Origin: Novosphingobium sp.
GTDB lineage: Bacteria > Pseudomonadota > Alphaproteobacteria > Sphingomonadales > Sphingomonadaceae
Length of the DNA stretch: 54,180 bases
Assembly: GCA_030697365.1 (NCBI GenBank)
Contig: JAUYQH010000187.1
Location: forward strand, 1-54,180
Direction of reading: 5' to 3'
Below are positions 7,313 to 16,090 of this stretch, piece after piece; the first letter of the stretch is position 1; every line of letters begins with the position of its first letter. The notes under the pieces are model-generated. The model made no database searches. It was given only the letters and a program-made list of their open reading frames with translations, and was not told the DNA's origin. The translations under genes and the position numbers were made by a program.

Positions 7313-8479
7313 ATGAGCGTCAGCGAAGACGAGGACGTCACCGAAATTCGCCGCGCGGTGCAGGCGCTGTGCGCACAGTTTCCGGGCGAATACTGGCGTG
7401 AGAAGGATCGCGAGCGGGCCTATCCGAGCGAGTTCGTCGCCGCGCTGACCGAAGCCGGTTTTCTTGCCGCGTTGATCCCCGAAGCCTTCGGCGGCGCTGG
7501 ACTGGGGCTCGATGCCGCGGCGGTGATCATGGAGGAAATCCAGTCCAGCGGAGCGAACGGAGCGTCCTGCCACGCGCAAATGTACATCATGAACACGCTG
7601 CTTCGCTATGGCAGCGTGGCGCAGAAGAGCGAATACCTGCCCAAGATCGCCAAGGGCGAACTGCGATTGCAGGCGTTTGGGGTGAGCGAGCCGGCCAGCG
7701 GCACCGACACGCTTTCGCTGCGGACTGTCGCGGTGAAGGATGGCGACGACTATGTGATCAACGGCCAGAAAATCTGGACCAGCCGTGCCGAATACTCCGA
7801 CCTCATGCTTCTGCTCGCCCGCACCACGCCGCGTGAAGCGGTCAAGAGCAAGACCGAAGGGCTTTCGATCTTCCTCGTCGATATGCGCGCGGCGCTGGCA
7901 TCAGGCGGAATGGCGATCAAGCCAATCCGCACGATGATGAACCACTCGACCACCGAAGTGTTCTTCGACGACTTGCGCATTCCCGCGACCAGCCTGGTCG
8001 GTGAAGAAGGCAAAGGCTTTCGTTACATTCTCTCGGGAATGAACGCCGAACGCATCCTGATCGCCGCCGAATGCGTCGGCGACGCCAAATGGTTCATTTC
8101 TCGGGCGAGCCAATATGCCAAGGAACGCCAAGTTTTCGCTCGTCCCATAGGGCAGAACCAAGGCGTCCAGTTCCCGATCGCGCGTTGCTATGCCCAGATG
8201 CGCGCAGCCGAGTTGATGGTCCACCACGCCGCGCGGGTCTACGACGAAGGCGGAAACCCGGGCGAGGAGGCCAACATCGCCAAGCTTCTCGCCAGCGAGG
8301 CGAGCTGGGCGGCGGCGGACATGTGTGTCCAGACCCACGGCGGCTTCGGCTTTGCGGAGGAGTACGATGTCGAACGCAAGTTTCGAGAGGCGCGGCTTTA
8401 TACCATCGCGCCGATTTCGACCAACCTGATCCTCAGCTATGTGGCCGAGCACGTTCTCGGATTACCTCGCAGCTACTGA
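7313..8479 (+). CDS. Acyl-CoA dehydrogenase family protein
   Basis: A 388-residue FAD-dependent acyl-CoA dehydrogenase, full length for the family. The N-terminal helical domain is followed by the FAD-contact segment FGVSEPASGTD (about 123-133) and the C-terminal helical domain with QTHGGFGFAEEYDVER. It would introduce a double bond into an acyl-CoA and pass electrons to ETF. The ATG follows GAGGGTGC. No other beta-oxidation gene is adjacent, so the chain-length or branched substrate cannot be assigned. A palindromic operator candidate sits immediately upstream. Confidence 0.9.
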   Translation: MSVSEDEDVTEIRRAVQALCAQFPGEYWREKDRERAYPSEFVAALTEAGFLAALIPEAFGGAGLGLDAAAVIMEEIQSSGANGASCHAQMYIMNTLLRYGSVAQKSEYLPKIAKGELRLQAFGVSEPASGTDTLSLRTVAVKDGDDYVINGQKIWTSRAEYSDLMLLLARTTPREAVKSKTEGLSIFLVDMRAALASGGMAIKPIRTMMNHSTTEVFFDDLRIPATSLVGEEGKGFRYILSGMNAERILIAAECVGDAKWFISRASQYAKERQVFARPIGQNQGVQFPIARCYAQMRAAELMVHHAARVYDEGGNPGEEANIAKLLASEASWAAADMCVQTHGGFGFAEEYDVERKFREARLYTIAPISTNLILSYVAEHVLGLPRSY

Positions 8480-8570
8480 GATGTCACACTGTCGCATCAT
8501 TTCATTCGTCCTGTCGCCTTTCCTTGGAAATCCGCTTGAATCCGCGAGTCGTTTATGATTCTAGGGTGTT

Positions 8571-8882
8571 GTGCGACATTCTCGTTCCCGCCCGCGCCTG
8601 CCCCGCGAAACGCTGACCCAGTCGTTGGCGCTGGTCGCATTGCTGGTGCTGGGCGGCACTGGGATTGCGGGACCAAGCGGACTGTTGGCGTGGAGCGAGA
8701 ACAGCCGCCTGCTGGCCGAACGCAAGCTCGAGCTGTCCCAGCTGGGCGAGCGGCGGAACGAACTGCGTAATCGGGTCGACCTGCTCGATCCGCGCCGTGC
8801 CGATCCGGACCTCGTCGGTGAACTGCTGCGCCGCGATCTCAACGTGGCTCACCCCGACGAGATCGTTATCGCCCGCCCCTGA
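8571..8882 (+). CDS. ftsB: Septum formation initiator FtsB/DivIC-like
   Basis: A 103-residue bitopic protein. A basic N-terminus (1-16) leads into a membrane helix (about 18-40) and then a coiled coil (about 44-75, ENSRLLAERKLELSQL). The C-terminal segment ends VAHPDEIVIARP, as in FtsB. It would act in the FtsQLB division complex. The start is GTG. It lies just upstream of the PDH E1 genes; this ftsB-pdhA order is, as I recall, common in alphaproteobacteria. Confidence 0.85.
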   Translation: MRHSRSRPRLPRETLTQSLALVALLVLGGTGIAGPSGLLAWSENSRLLAERKLELSQLGERRNELRNRVDLLDPRRADPDLVGELLRRDLNVAHPDEIVIARP

Positions 8883-9039
8883 TCGGGCAAACCACGCAAA
8901 ATAATCGAACCAATGCGGTTTCCAAACGCAATCACCGCGTTGCTTCGCGGGCGAAAGCGGTCCTATACCGGTGAGGGTCGCTGCTCGCGCGAACGGGCAT
9001 TACCGCATGACAACCATCGCACGTAAGGGGGGATCTCGC

Positions 9040-10167
9040 TTGGCCAGACCGTCGACCCGCAAGCCTGCCGCCAAGGCGCCAAGCAAAGACGCTTCCGCAG
9101 CATCGAAGGCCGCACCCGTGATGGTCGATCCGAGGACCGACCAGGCCAGCCAGGAATTGCGCAGCCTTCAGCAGACCCACGCCAACCAGCGCCACTATGA
9201 CGCCAGCGATGCCGAACTGCTCGAATTCTACGAGCAGATGCTGCTGATCCGCCGCTTCGAGGAGCGCGCCGGACAGCTTTACGGTCTCGGGCTGATCGGC
9301 GGGTTTTGTCATCTCTACATCGGTCAGGAAGCGGTCGCGGTGGGGCTCCAGTCTGCGCTCACGGTGGGCAAGGACAGCGTGATCACCGGCTACCGCGATC
9401 ACGGCCACATGCTCGCCTACGGCATCGATCCCAACGTCATCATGGCCGAACTGACCGGCCGCGCGGCGGGGATCAGCCGGGGCAAGGGCGGATCAATGCA
9501 CATGTTCAGCACCGAGCACCGCTTCTACGGCGGGCACGGGATCGTCGGGGCGCAAGTCAGCCTCGGCGCCGGGCTGGCGTTCGGCCATAAGTACACTGGC
9601 GACGGCGGGGTATGCCTCGCCTATTTCGGCGACGGCGCGGCCAACCAGGGCCAGGTCTACGAGGCGATGAACATGGCCTCGTTGTGGAAACTGCCGATCA
9701 TCTTCGTGATCGAGAACAACGGCTACGCGATGGGCACCGCGGTCAAGCGCGGCTCGGCCGAGACCGAGTTCTACCGCCGCGGCACCGCGTTCCGCATCCC
9801 GGGGATGGACGTCAACGGGATGGACGTGCTCGAGGTGCGCCAGGCCGCCGAAGTCGCGCTCGATTACGTGCGCGGCGGCAACGGCCCGGTGCTGATGGAA
9901 CTCAATACTTATCGCTATCGCGGCCATTCGATGTCCGACCCGGCCAAATACCGCAGCAAGGAGGAGGTGACCGAGGTCAAGGAAAAGCGCGACCCGATCG
10001 AAGGCTGCAAGGCCTACCTGCTCCAGCGCGGTGTGTCCGAAGACAAGCTCAAGGACATCGACAAGCGCATTCGCGCGGTGGTGACCCAAAGCGCGGACTT
10101 TGCCGAAAGCTCGCCAGAGCCCGATCCGGCTGAACTGTACACCGACATCCTGGTGGGGAGCTACTGA
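9040..10167 (+). CDS. pdhA: Pyruvate dehydrogenase E1 component, alpha subunit
   Basis: The thiamine-diphosphate-dependent alpha subunit of pyruvate dehydrogenase. After a basic Ala/Lys-rich N-terminal tail come the E1 fold, the TPP motif GDGAANQG...ENNGYAMG and the phosphorylation-loop-like [12 protein letters not shown] chose TTG at 9040 because AAGGGGGGA sits six bases upstream; ATG 9007 and GTG 8971 are in-frame alternatives that only lengthen the tail. With TTG the product is 375 residues. It is one base upstream of pdhB and works with it to decarboxylate pyruvate and load acetyl groups onto E2. Confidence 0.95.
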   Translation: MARPSTRKPAAKAPSKDASAASKAAPVMVDPRTDQASQELRSLQQTHANQRHYDASDAELLEFYEQMLLIRRFEERAGQLYGLGLIGGFCHLYIGQEAVAVGLQSALTVGKDSVITGYRDHGHMLAYGIDPNVIMAELTGRAAGISRGKGGSMHMFSTEHRFYGGHGIVGAQVSLGAGLAFGHKYTGDGGVCLAYFGDGAANQGQVYEAMNMASLWKLPIIFVIENNGYAMGTAVKRGSAETEFYRRGTAFRIPGMDVNGMDVLEVRQAAEVALDYVRGGNGPVLMELNTYRYRGHSMSDPAKYRSKEEVTEVKEKRDPIEGCKAYLLQRGVSEDKLKDIDKRIRAVVTQSADFAESSPEPDPAELYTDILVGSY

Positions 10168-10168
10168 G

Positions 10169-11539
10169 ATGGCGGTCGAACTGAAAATGCCAGCGCTCTC
10201 CCCGACGATGGAGGAAGGCACGCTCGCCAAGTGGCTGGTCAAGGAAGGCGACGAGGTTAAATCGGGTGACATCCTCGCCGAGATCGAGACCGACAAGGCG
10301 ACGATGGAGTTCGAAGCGGTCGACGAGGGGACGATCGGCAAGATTCTGGTCCCCGAGGGAACCGAGAACGTGAAGGTAGGCACGGTGATCGCCACGATCG
10401 GTGGGGAGGGGGAGAATTCCTCGCCGGCCCCTGCCGCTGCTCCGGCAGCCGAGGCGGCGCCACCAGCGCCTGCCCCTGCGGCGGCTCCAGCTTCGGCAAA
10501 ACCCTCCGCTGCTTCCAAATCCGCCGCCGATCCGCAGATCCCACCGGGAACCGCAATGGTTTCGACCACCGTGCGCGAGGCGTTGCGCGATGCCATGGCG
10601 GAGGAAATGCGCGCCGACGACCGCGTGTTTGTGATGGGCGAGGAAGTCGCCGAGTACCAGGGCGCCTACAAGGTCACGCAAGGATTGCTCGACGAGTTCG
10701 GCGGGCGCCGGGTGATCGACACCCCGATCACCGAATACGGCTTTGCCGGGATCGGCAGCGGCGCGGCGATGGGCGGGTTGAAGCCGATCATCGAGTTCAT
10801 GACTTTCAACTTCGCGATGCAGGCGATCGACCACATCATCAACTCGGCGGCCAAGACCAACTACATGTCGGGCGGGCAGATGCGCTGCCCGATCGTGTTC
10901 CGCGGCCCCAATGGCGCGGCCAGTCGCGTTGGCGCGCAGCACAGCCAGAATTTCGCCCCGTGGTATGCCAGTGTACCCGGCTTGATCGTGATCGCGCCTT
11001 ACGATTCGGCCGACGCCAAGGGGCTGCTCAAGGCCGCAATCCGCAGTGACGATCCGGTCGTGTTCCTCGAGAACGAGCTGGTTTACGGGCGCAGCTTCGA
11101 TGTACCGCAGCTCGACGATTGGGTCCTGCCGATCGGCAAGGCGCGCACGGTGCGCAAGGGCAAGGACGTGACGATCGTAACCTACTCGATCGGGGTCGGG
11201 ATGTCGCTCGATGCCGCCGAGACGCTCGCGGGCGAGGGGATCGACGCCGAAGTGATCGATTTGCGCACGCTGCGCCCGCTCGACAAGGCGGCGGTTCTCG
11301 AGAGCCTGTCGCGAACCAACCGCCTGGTTATCGCCGAAGAGGGCTGGCCGGTGTGCTCGATCGCCAGCGAGATCATCGCAATCTGCATGGAAGACGGTTT
11401 CGACGATCTCGACGCCCCGGTCGCGCGGGTCTGCGACGAGGATGTGCCTCTGCCTTACGCAGCGAACCTGGAGAAGATGGCCCTGATAGATGCCCCGCGC
11501 ATCGTCGCGGCGGTAAAAAAGGTCTGCAACCGCGTGTAG
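10169..11539 (+). CDS. pdhB: Pyruvate dehydrogenase E1 component, beta subunit with lipoyl domain
   Basis: A 456-residue E1 beta subunit with an extra N-terminal lipoyl domain. The lipoyl-lysine motif [11 protein letters not shown] has Lys43. An Ala/Pro-rich hinge (about 88-128) follows, then the transketolase pyrimidine-binding domain and the C-terminal domain. Lipoyl-fused PdhB is characteristic of alphaproteobacteria. It starts one base after the pdhA stop, with GAG just upstream. E2 and E3 genes are not in the window. Confidence 0.96.
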   Translation: MAVELKMPALSPTMEEGTLAKWLVKEGDEVKSGDILAEIETDKATMEFEAVDEGTIGKILVPEGTENVKVGTVIATIGGEGENSSPAPAAAPAAEAAPPAPAPAAAPASAKPSAASKSAADPQIPPGTAMVSTTVREALRDAMAEEMRADDRVFVMGEEVAEYQGAYKVTQGLLDEFGGRRVIDTPITEYGFAGIGSGAAMGGLKPIIEFMTFNFAMQAIDHIINSAAKTNYMSGGQMRCPIVFRGPNGAASRVGAQHSQNFAPWYASVPGLIVIAPYDSADAKGLLKAAIRSDDPVVFLENELVYGRSFDVPQLDDWVLPIGKARTVRKGKDVTIVTYSIGVGMSLDAAETLAGEGIDAEVIDLRTLRPLDKAAVLESLSRTNRLVIAEEGWPVCSIASEIIAICMEDGFDDLDAPVARVCDEDVPLPYAANLEKMALIDAPRIVAAVKKVCNRV

Positions 11540-11548
11540 GAACGCGGT
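11529..11548. terminator. Bidirectional terminator-like hairpin
   Basis: A 7-bp stem ACCGCGT/ACGCGGT with loop GTAGGA straddles the pdhB stop, in the 15-base gap between convergent pdhB and the TadE gene. No T-run follows, so termination is only suggested by position and symmetry. Confidence 0.35.
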
Positions 11549-11554
11549 CGGCCA

Positions 11555-11986
11555 TCAGATCGTCTTGACGAAAATCGGTCGTGAAAAGCTGACGGGGATG
11601 TCGTCGATCCCGACGATCCCCATGAATGAGTTCATAGTGTAGTTGAGCGTAAGGGTCTTTTCGGTCACCCCGGCGATCGACTGGGTGCTTGAGTCCACCA
11701 CGGACGTACTCAATTGCGAACCGTCGAACTTATAGGTCGAAATGGCCCGGTCGCGCGCCCAGGACGCCATCGATACATTGCTGATCTTGTTGCTCTTCTG
11801 GTACTCTACCGCGACATACCGGCCCGACTCCGCGGCGACCGAGCGTAGCGCGTTATAGGTGTGCATCCACAAGCCCACCTGGACCACGCCGAACAGCAGC
11901 GTGATGATGGCTGGCGCGAGGATACCGAACTCGATGATCGCGCTACCCGAACGATCGGAAACCAGTTGGCGCAGGCGGGCGCTCAC
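11555..11986 (-). CDS. TadE-like minor pilin protein
   Basis: A 143-residue TadE/TadG-type protein. A short basic cytoplasmic N-terminus leads into the hydrophobic prepilin-like segment GSAIIEFGILAPAIITLLFG with its conserved Glu, followed by a periplasmic domain. It would be a minor pilin or pseudopilin for Flp/Tad pili. The start is GTG within GTGA, overlapping the previous stop; a longer ATG frame at 12049 would overlap far more. Confidence 0.85.
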   Translation of the reverse strand: MSARLRQLVSDRSGSAIIEFGILAPAIITLLFGVVQVGLWMHTYNALRSVAAESGRYVAVEYQKSNKISNVSMASWARDRAISTYKFDGSQLSTSVVDSSTQSIAGVTEKTLTLNYTMNSFMGIVGIDDIPVSFSRPIFVKTI

Positions 11987-12435
11987 GACACCACCACCAT
12001 CCGCTGCACGTCGTAGTCGATGTCCGATCCCACGCCGAAATCGGTCCACAGCGGACGATAGGTGTCGGTCAGGCGGATCTGGATATACGATGTGACGATC
12101 GTACCTTCAGTGCACGTGGCCCGGTCATCGACGAGCGCGGTATCGGTGCCGCAACGGAATTTCCGGACGACGGTGACCTGGCTGTCGGAGAGTGACAAGG
12201 TCCGTTTGATCACCGCTTTGACCGCGGTGATGTCTCCCGTGTCGTGTTCCCATCCGGCGAGCGCCATTGATGCGGCGTCGTCCGCGCCGGTCTGAAGCTC
12301 GTGCTGGCGCGTCACAGCCTGGCTGACCTGGAACGCGCCGATGCTCATCAGCGCCAGGACAGGGGCTACCAGCGCGGTTTCGACCACCACCGCGCCGCGG
12401 GCATCACCCAGGCAGGAGAGGAGCTTGCGCATCAT
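11983..12435 (-). CDS. TadE/TadF-like pilus protein
   Basis: A 150-residue protein with the same layout as its neighbour: basic N-terminus, hydrophobic segment with Glu (ARGAVVVETALVAPVLALM), then a periplasmic domain with two cysteines (in KFRCGTDTAL and RATCTEG) that could form a disulphide. Its ATG overlaps the TadG stop and its own stop overlaps the next start, so the three genes form one translationally coupled operon. By position it fits TadF. Confidence 0.83.
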   Translation of the reverse strand: MMRKLLSCLGDARGAVVVETALVAPVLALMSIGAFQVSQAVTRQHELQTGADDAASMALAGWEHDTGDITAVKAVIKRTLSLSDSQVTVVRKFRCGTDTALVDDRATCTEGTIVTSYIQIRLTDTYRPLWTDFGVGSDIDYDVQRMVVVS

Positions 12436-14006
12436 GCGACCAGCCTCACCGATGTGACGCCGCCGCCGACGGACACGGTGTTGTTTACGCCGGTCGGGCA
12501 GAACGAAGTCATGTTGGCATTGCCTTCGATGGTGATCGTCTTGGCGGTGATCACCAGGCAGCGCTTTACGACCGAGAACGTGCCGTTGAACCTGATAGGA
12601 CTCTTGGGCAGATAGACCGTTCCATCGAGGATCGCACCCGCCGTCCCGTTGACCGAATTGCCGGCGTAGCCCGAAGAATTGCGGTCTTCGAAGATCAGCA
12701 TGTCCTTGAGTTTCAGCGCCTGTTCCGCACTTATCCCGGCAGCGCGCATCTCATCGAAATCCATCGCCCGCAGATCGAGGTTGGAGTTTCCATTGATCTC
12801 GATCCCCGCGCCGTTCTTGAGCACGATCATTACGCCTTGCCCCACAAGGTTGTAGTTGGCGTTGATCCTGAACAAGCCGCCATCGATTACATACACGCCC
12901 TTTTTCATCACCGTGTTGCAGCCGATGACGAAAGTCGCGTAGGTTCCGGGGTCGGGGTTCGCTCCTCCTTCGGTGACCTTTTCTTCGATGGCGTTGATTA
13001 CGGCTTTTTGGGTCTTCACCGTATCCACGCGATTGAAATTGCCGCCCGAACTGGTGACCGTTCCCGTTGCAGTTGTCGTGTGAGTGTCGATGATCACGTC
13101 GCCGACAGCGGCCTGGCGGGTGACTTCCCTTGTCAGGGCGGGCTCCGTACCGGACGACAACACTCTTTTAGAGACGAGCGGGAGGTTGTTTCTATTTTTG
13201 CCCGAGTAGGTCCATTCTTCGACCGTCTTGGTATCCGAATAGGTGGCAATATACTTGGTGGTCGCCGGCTCGCATCCGTAGGTGCGGGGCGTCGGGTTGT
13301 CGGGTGGCACCAGCTCTGCGAACGGATCGACCAGCCCGGTCTGGTTCTCATAGACCTGAAGATTGGGGTCGCCGTCGAACTCGTCGTCGATCCCGCCGCT
13401 GGCGACGATATAGCCGACATCGAAAACCGGGCTACCGTTTCTAATTACTGCATCGGCATTGGTCGAAAGCGCCGCCGCGCCGCAGTTGGCGACGACATAT
13501 GCGCTGCCGCCGATGGTGATCGCGCCGCTGGTGGTGGGATCGACCGCGATCAGGCATGCGGTAAACGTCCGGCCCTTTTCGAACGCCGCCTGCGCCCGAA
13601 CCGCAATCGTCGCCCCGTGTCCCATCAGCATCGAACTGAACGGCAATGCCTTGCTCGCGCTGAGTGTCACCAGCACGCTGTTGTTGGTTCCGCCTTCATA
13701 ATTGGCGAGGCTGATTGCGGGCGTTCCCTGAAAATCGACGATCTGGAGGTTTGCGGCAAGTTCCTGCTGGGCGCGGGTCTGGTAGATGTCACCCGTACTG
13801 CCCCCAACGCGCGACCACGCGCCGGCCAGGGCGGCCTGATCGACCGCGTACTGCATCTCGCGCTTCCACATGTACCACTGCGCGGTATCGACCGCGAGCC
13901 CGGCGCCGCCGACGAACACCGGCATGCCGAGTGCGAAAATCATCATCACGTTACCACCGCTTTCGCGGCAGAGGCTCTTGATGAGCCGCTTGACCTTTTT
14001 CAACAT
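12432..14006 (-). CDS. TadG-like pilus assembly protein
   Basis: A 524-residue protein with an N-terminal Tad-type segment: a basic start, NVMMIFALGMPVFVGGAGLAVD and a QYAVDQAALAGA pattern. The long exported part lacks the obvious von Willebrand A motif of classical TadG. Its last third is rich in short Gly/Asn beta-type repeats (GLFRINANYNLVGQG, GAGIEINGNSNLDLRA, KTITIEGNANM) that look like a right-handed beta-helix. Start chosen at ATG 14006, seven codons inside a longer frame. First gene of the leftward operon. Confidence 0.82.
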   Translation of the reverse strand: MLKKVKRLIKSLCRESGGNVMMIFALGMPVFVGGAGLAVDTAQWYMWKREMQYAVDQAALAGAWSRVGGSTGDIYQTRAQQELAANLQIVDFQGTPAISLANYEGGTNNSVLVTLSASKALPFSSMLMGHGATIAVRAQAAFEKGRTFTACLIAVDPTTSGAITIGGSAYVVANCGAAALSTNADAVIRNGSPVFDVGYIVASGGIDDEFDGDPNLQVYENQTGLVDPFAELVPPDNPTPRTYGCEPATTKYIATYSDTKTVEEWTYSGKNRNNLPLVSKRVLSSGTEPALTREVTRQAAVGDVIIDTHTTTATGTVTSSGGNFNRVDTVKTQKAVINAIEEKVTEGGANPDPGTYATFVIGCNTVMKKGVYVIDGGLFRINANYNLVGQGVMIVLKNGAGIEINGNSNLDLRAMDFDEMRAAGISAEQALKLKDMLIFEDRNSSGYAGNSVNGTAGAILDGTVYLPKSPIRFNGTFSVVKRCLVITAKTITIEGNANMTSFCPTGVNNTVSVGGGVTSVRLVA

Positions 14007-14127
14007 GTCCAGCCTGCCCCGGTCCAAAATTCTGCTTCGGCGTTGTGGCTGCCAATAGCGGGGCTTAGTAAGCGGTCCTTCAAGCAGGGTGGTTAACGCC
14101 GTCTTTCACCTCGAGGACCGGATTGCA

Positions 14128-14718
14128 GTGGCACAGGACACTGAAACTGGAGGACTTTTGGACGAATTGCCGCCTCCGCTGCGGTTGGCGGTGGCTTATG
14201 CTCGGGCGCGGGAGCGAATGTCCTGGGCCGCGCTGCTGACCCTCGACCACCGGCTGTCGCGCGCCGCGGCGGGCGACAGAGAGCCGCTGCTGGCCCAGTT
14301 GAAACTCGCCTGGTGGAGGGACCGGATGCGATCCCCCGCATCGCATTGGCCCCAGGGAGAGCCGCTGCTCGCGGCACTCGCGCCATTCGACCTGGAACGT
14401 GCGGCGCTCGAGGCTCTGGTCGATGCGTGGGAGGGTCTGATCGGAGAGGAGGCCGGCCTGGTCGGGATGGACCGACTGGCCGATGCCCGGGCGGGGGTGG
14501 TGGTGGCGCTCGCGCGGATGGCGGGCTGTGCGACTGACCGGGCCGCGGTCGAAATTCTGGCGCGCCGCTGGACCATGCGCGATGGTCCGCAGCCGAAAGC
14601 GGTACGGCTGCCGCGCGCCCTGCGTCCGCTCGTGATCCTCGCCAATCTGCCCCGCTCATCCAATGCCGGACCGAAGGCGTTGCTGCGCATCGTCCGGCTT
14701 GGCTTGTTCGGGCGGTAG
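14128..14718 (+). CDS. Short squalene/phytoene synthase-like protein
   Basis: A 196-residue protein resembling the N-terminal half of the squalene/phytoene synthase superfamily: ARARERMSWAALLTLDHRL and LLAQLKLAWWRDRM. It is much shorter than true synthases (about 280-350), and I see no pair of Asp-rich DxxxD motifs, so prenyl-transfer activity is doubtful. The nearest analogue is the NDUFAF6-like non-catalytic branch. GTG 14128 with GAGGA upstream was chosen; GTG 14089 is an alternative. The genes downstream are an EF-hand protein and Coq4. Confidence 0.72.
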   Translation: MAQDTETGGLLDELPPPLRLAVAYARARERMSWAALLTLDHRLSRAAAGDREPLLAQLKLAWWRDRMRSPASHWPQGEPLLAALAPFDLERAALEALVDAWEGLIGEEAGLVGMDRLADARAGVVVALARMAGCATDRAAVEILARRWTMRDGPQPKAVRLPRALRPLVILANLPRSSNAGPKALLRIVRLGLFGR

Positions 14719-14747
14719 GCTATCATCGCGCCGATGAAGGCAAGTCG

Positions 14748-15212
14748 ATGAACCGGATCGTGTTGGCCGCGCTGGCGGTTCTGCTGTCCGCCGCGGCGGG
14801 CGTGTTCTGGTTCACCGGGCGTGATGCGCTGGAGGCCGGCGCCCCGCCGCCCGACCTGATGGAAGGTGGGCCTGCTGCAATCCCCGACGCGCTGCCCTTG
14901 GCGAATGCCAGCGACTTGCGCGGCCCCGCCCCGCCCGTGGCGAGCGAGATGAGCCGCGAGCAGCGCCGCTTCTCGCGCTCCGATCGCAACGGCGACGGCA
15001 TCGTCAGCCGCAACGAACTGCTCGCAACGCGCACTGCCGCGTTCCGCAAGCTCGACGTCGACGGCAACAATCTGCTCACTTTCGAAGAGTGGGCGGTTAC
15101 CACGGCCAACCGCTTCAAGGGAGCAGACGTGGACGGAAATCTTCAGCTTACCCCCGCGGAATTTCGCGCCACAGCGCCAAAGCCCGCGCAAAGACCGGAG
15201 TGCCGCTGCTGA
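14748..15212 (+). CDS. EF-hand domain protein, membrane-anchored
   Basis: A 154-residue protein with one N-terminal hydrophobic segment (about 4-23), which could be a signal peptide or an anchor. Three EF-hand-type calcium loops follow: DRNGDGIVSRNE (complete), DVDGNNLLTFEE and DVDGNLQLTPAE. A C-terminal PECRC adds two cysteines. It probably binds calcium in the periplasm; its partner is unknown. It lies 29 bases after the synthase-like gene. Confidence 0.82.
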   Translation: MNRIVLAALAVLLSAAAGVFWFTGRDALEAGAPPPDLMEGGPAAIPDALPLANASDLRGPAPPVASEMSREQRRFSRSDRNGDGIVSRNELLATRTAAFRKLDVDGNNLLTFEEWAVTTANRFKGADVDGNLQLTPAEFRATAPKPAQRPECRC

Positions 15213-15254
15213 ACTTTTATTGACATTGATGTCAGTTGTGCTAGCGGCGATCCC

Positions 15255-16088
15255 ATGAACGCGTTGACCCACGATTTCGTGCCCGAGATGCTCGGCGATC
15301 GGCCCTTTTCCGATCCAGCGCGCGTCCCGCTCAAATTCCGCCCGTTCAAGGCGCTGGGTCACTTCCGCAACCTGATCAAGGACAAGGAAAACACCGCCGA
15401 GGTGTTTCCGATTTTCGAAGCGCTCCCGCGTCGGGATTTCGTGCCCAGCGCGAGGGCGTACATCGCCAGCGAAGCCGGCCGCAAGGTTTACGGTGCCGAG
15501 GCCGAGTTGCCGCCGATCCTCGACGATCACGATGCCTTGCGTCGCCTGCCGGCTGGAACCGTCGGTCATGCCTATTGCGACTTTATGGAAGCCGAAGGCC
15601 TGACCGCTGCCGGCCTTGTCGAGGAAGAGGCCAAGTCGTGGGGCGAGCGCCCCCGCCACGACGATGTGCTCGCCTGGTACGGTCGCCGTCACCGCGACAC
15701 CCATGACCTGCTCCACGTGCTGACCGGCTACGGCCGCGACGCGCTGGGAGAACAATGCGTGCTCGCCTTCACCTACAGCCAGTCGCCGAGCCCGGCACAC
15801 CTGTTTCTGGGCTATGCCGGGGCTTGGGAAATCTCTCGCCGCCTCAAGAAAGTCGGCGCGGTCGATACCCCGATCTTCAAGGCGGTGCGCGAGGCGCAGC
15901 TTTCAGGCAAGGCCTGCCCTCGCGTCGCCGAGATGCCGATCCGCGAGCTGCTGGCGAAGCCGCTCGACGAGGCGCGCGTCAAGTTCAATATCGCCCGCCC
16001 GCATTACTATCACGAAGTTCATCGCCTGTGGCGCGAGACCGCGATCGATCCCTACGACCTGCTGAGCGCGGCAAAAAAGGCGGCGTAA
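15255..16088 (+). CDS. Coq4-family ubiquinone biosynthesis protein
   Basis: A 277-residue Coq4 homologue. The zinc/ligand motif HDxxH-x11-E is intact (His150, Asp151, His154, Glu166). In Coq4 this motif serves ubiquinone head-group assembly, recently tied to C1 oxidative decarboxylation. It would act at the inner membrane. The gene ends two bases from the convergent purL stop. Its neighbours do not include other ubi genes. Confidence 0.9.
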   Translation: MNALTHDFVPEMLGDRPFSDPARVPLKFRPFKALGHFRNLIKDKENTAEVFPIFEALPRRDFVPSARAYIASEAGRKVYGAEAELPPILDDHDALRRLPAGTVGHAYCDFMEAEGLTAAGLVEEEAKSWGERPRHDDVLAWYGRRHRDTHDLLHVLTGYGRDALGEQCVLAFTYSQSPSPAHLFLGYAGAWEISRRLKKVGAVDTPIFKAVREAQLSGKACPRVAEMPIRELLAKPLDEARVKFNIARPHYYHEVHRLWRETAIDPYDLLSAAKKAA

Positions 16089-16090
16089 GC

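Noticed and set aside
7147..7401. 84-codon frame upstream of the acyl-CoA dehydrogenase
   Set aside because: No ribosome site of note and overlaps the real gene; contains operator-like bases.
9493..10596. 367-codon open frame antisense to pdhA/pdhB
   Set aside because: Low-complexity Ala/Gly stretch mirrors the PdhB linker; no domain.
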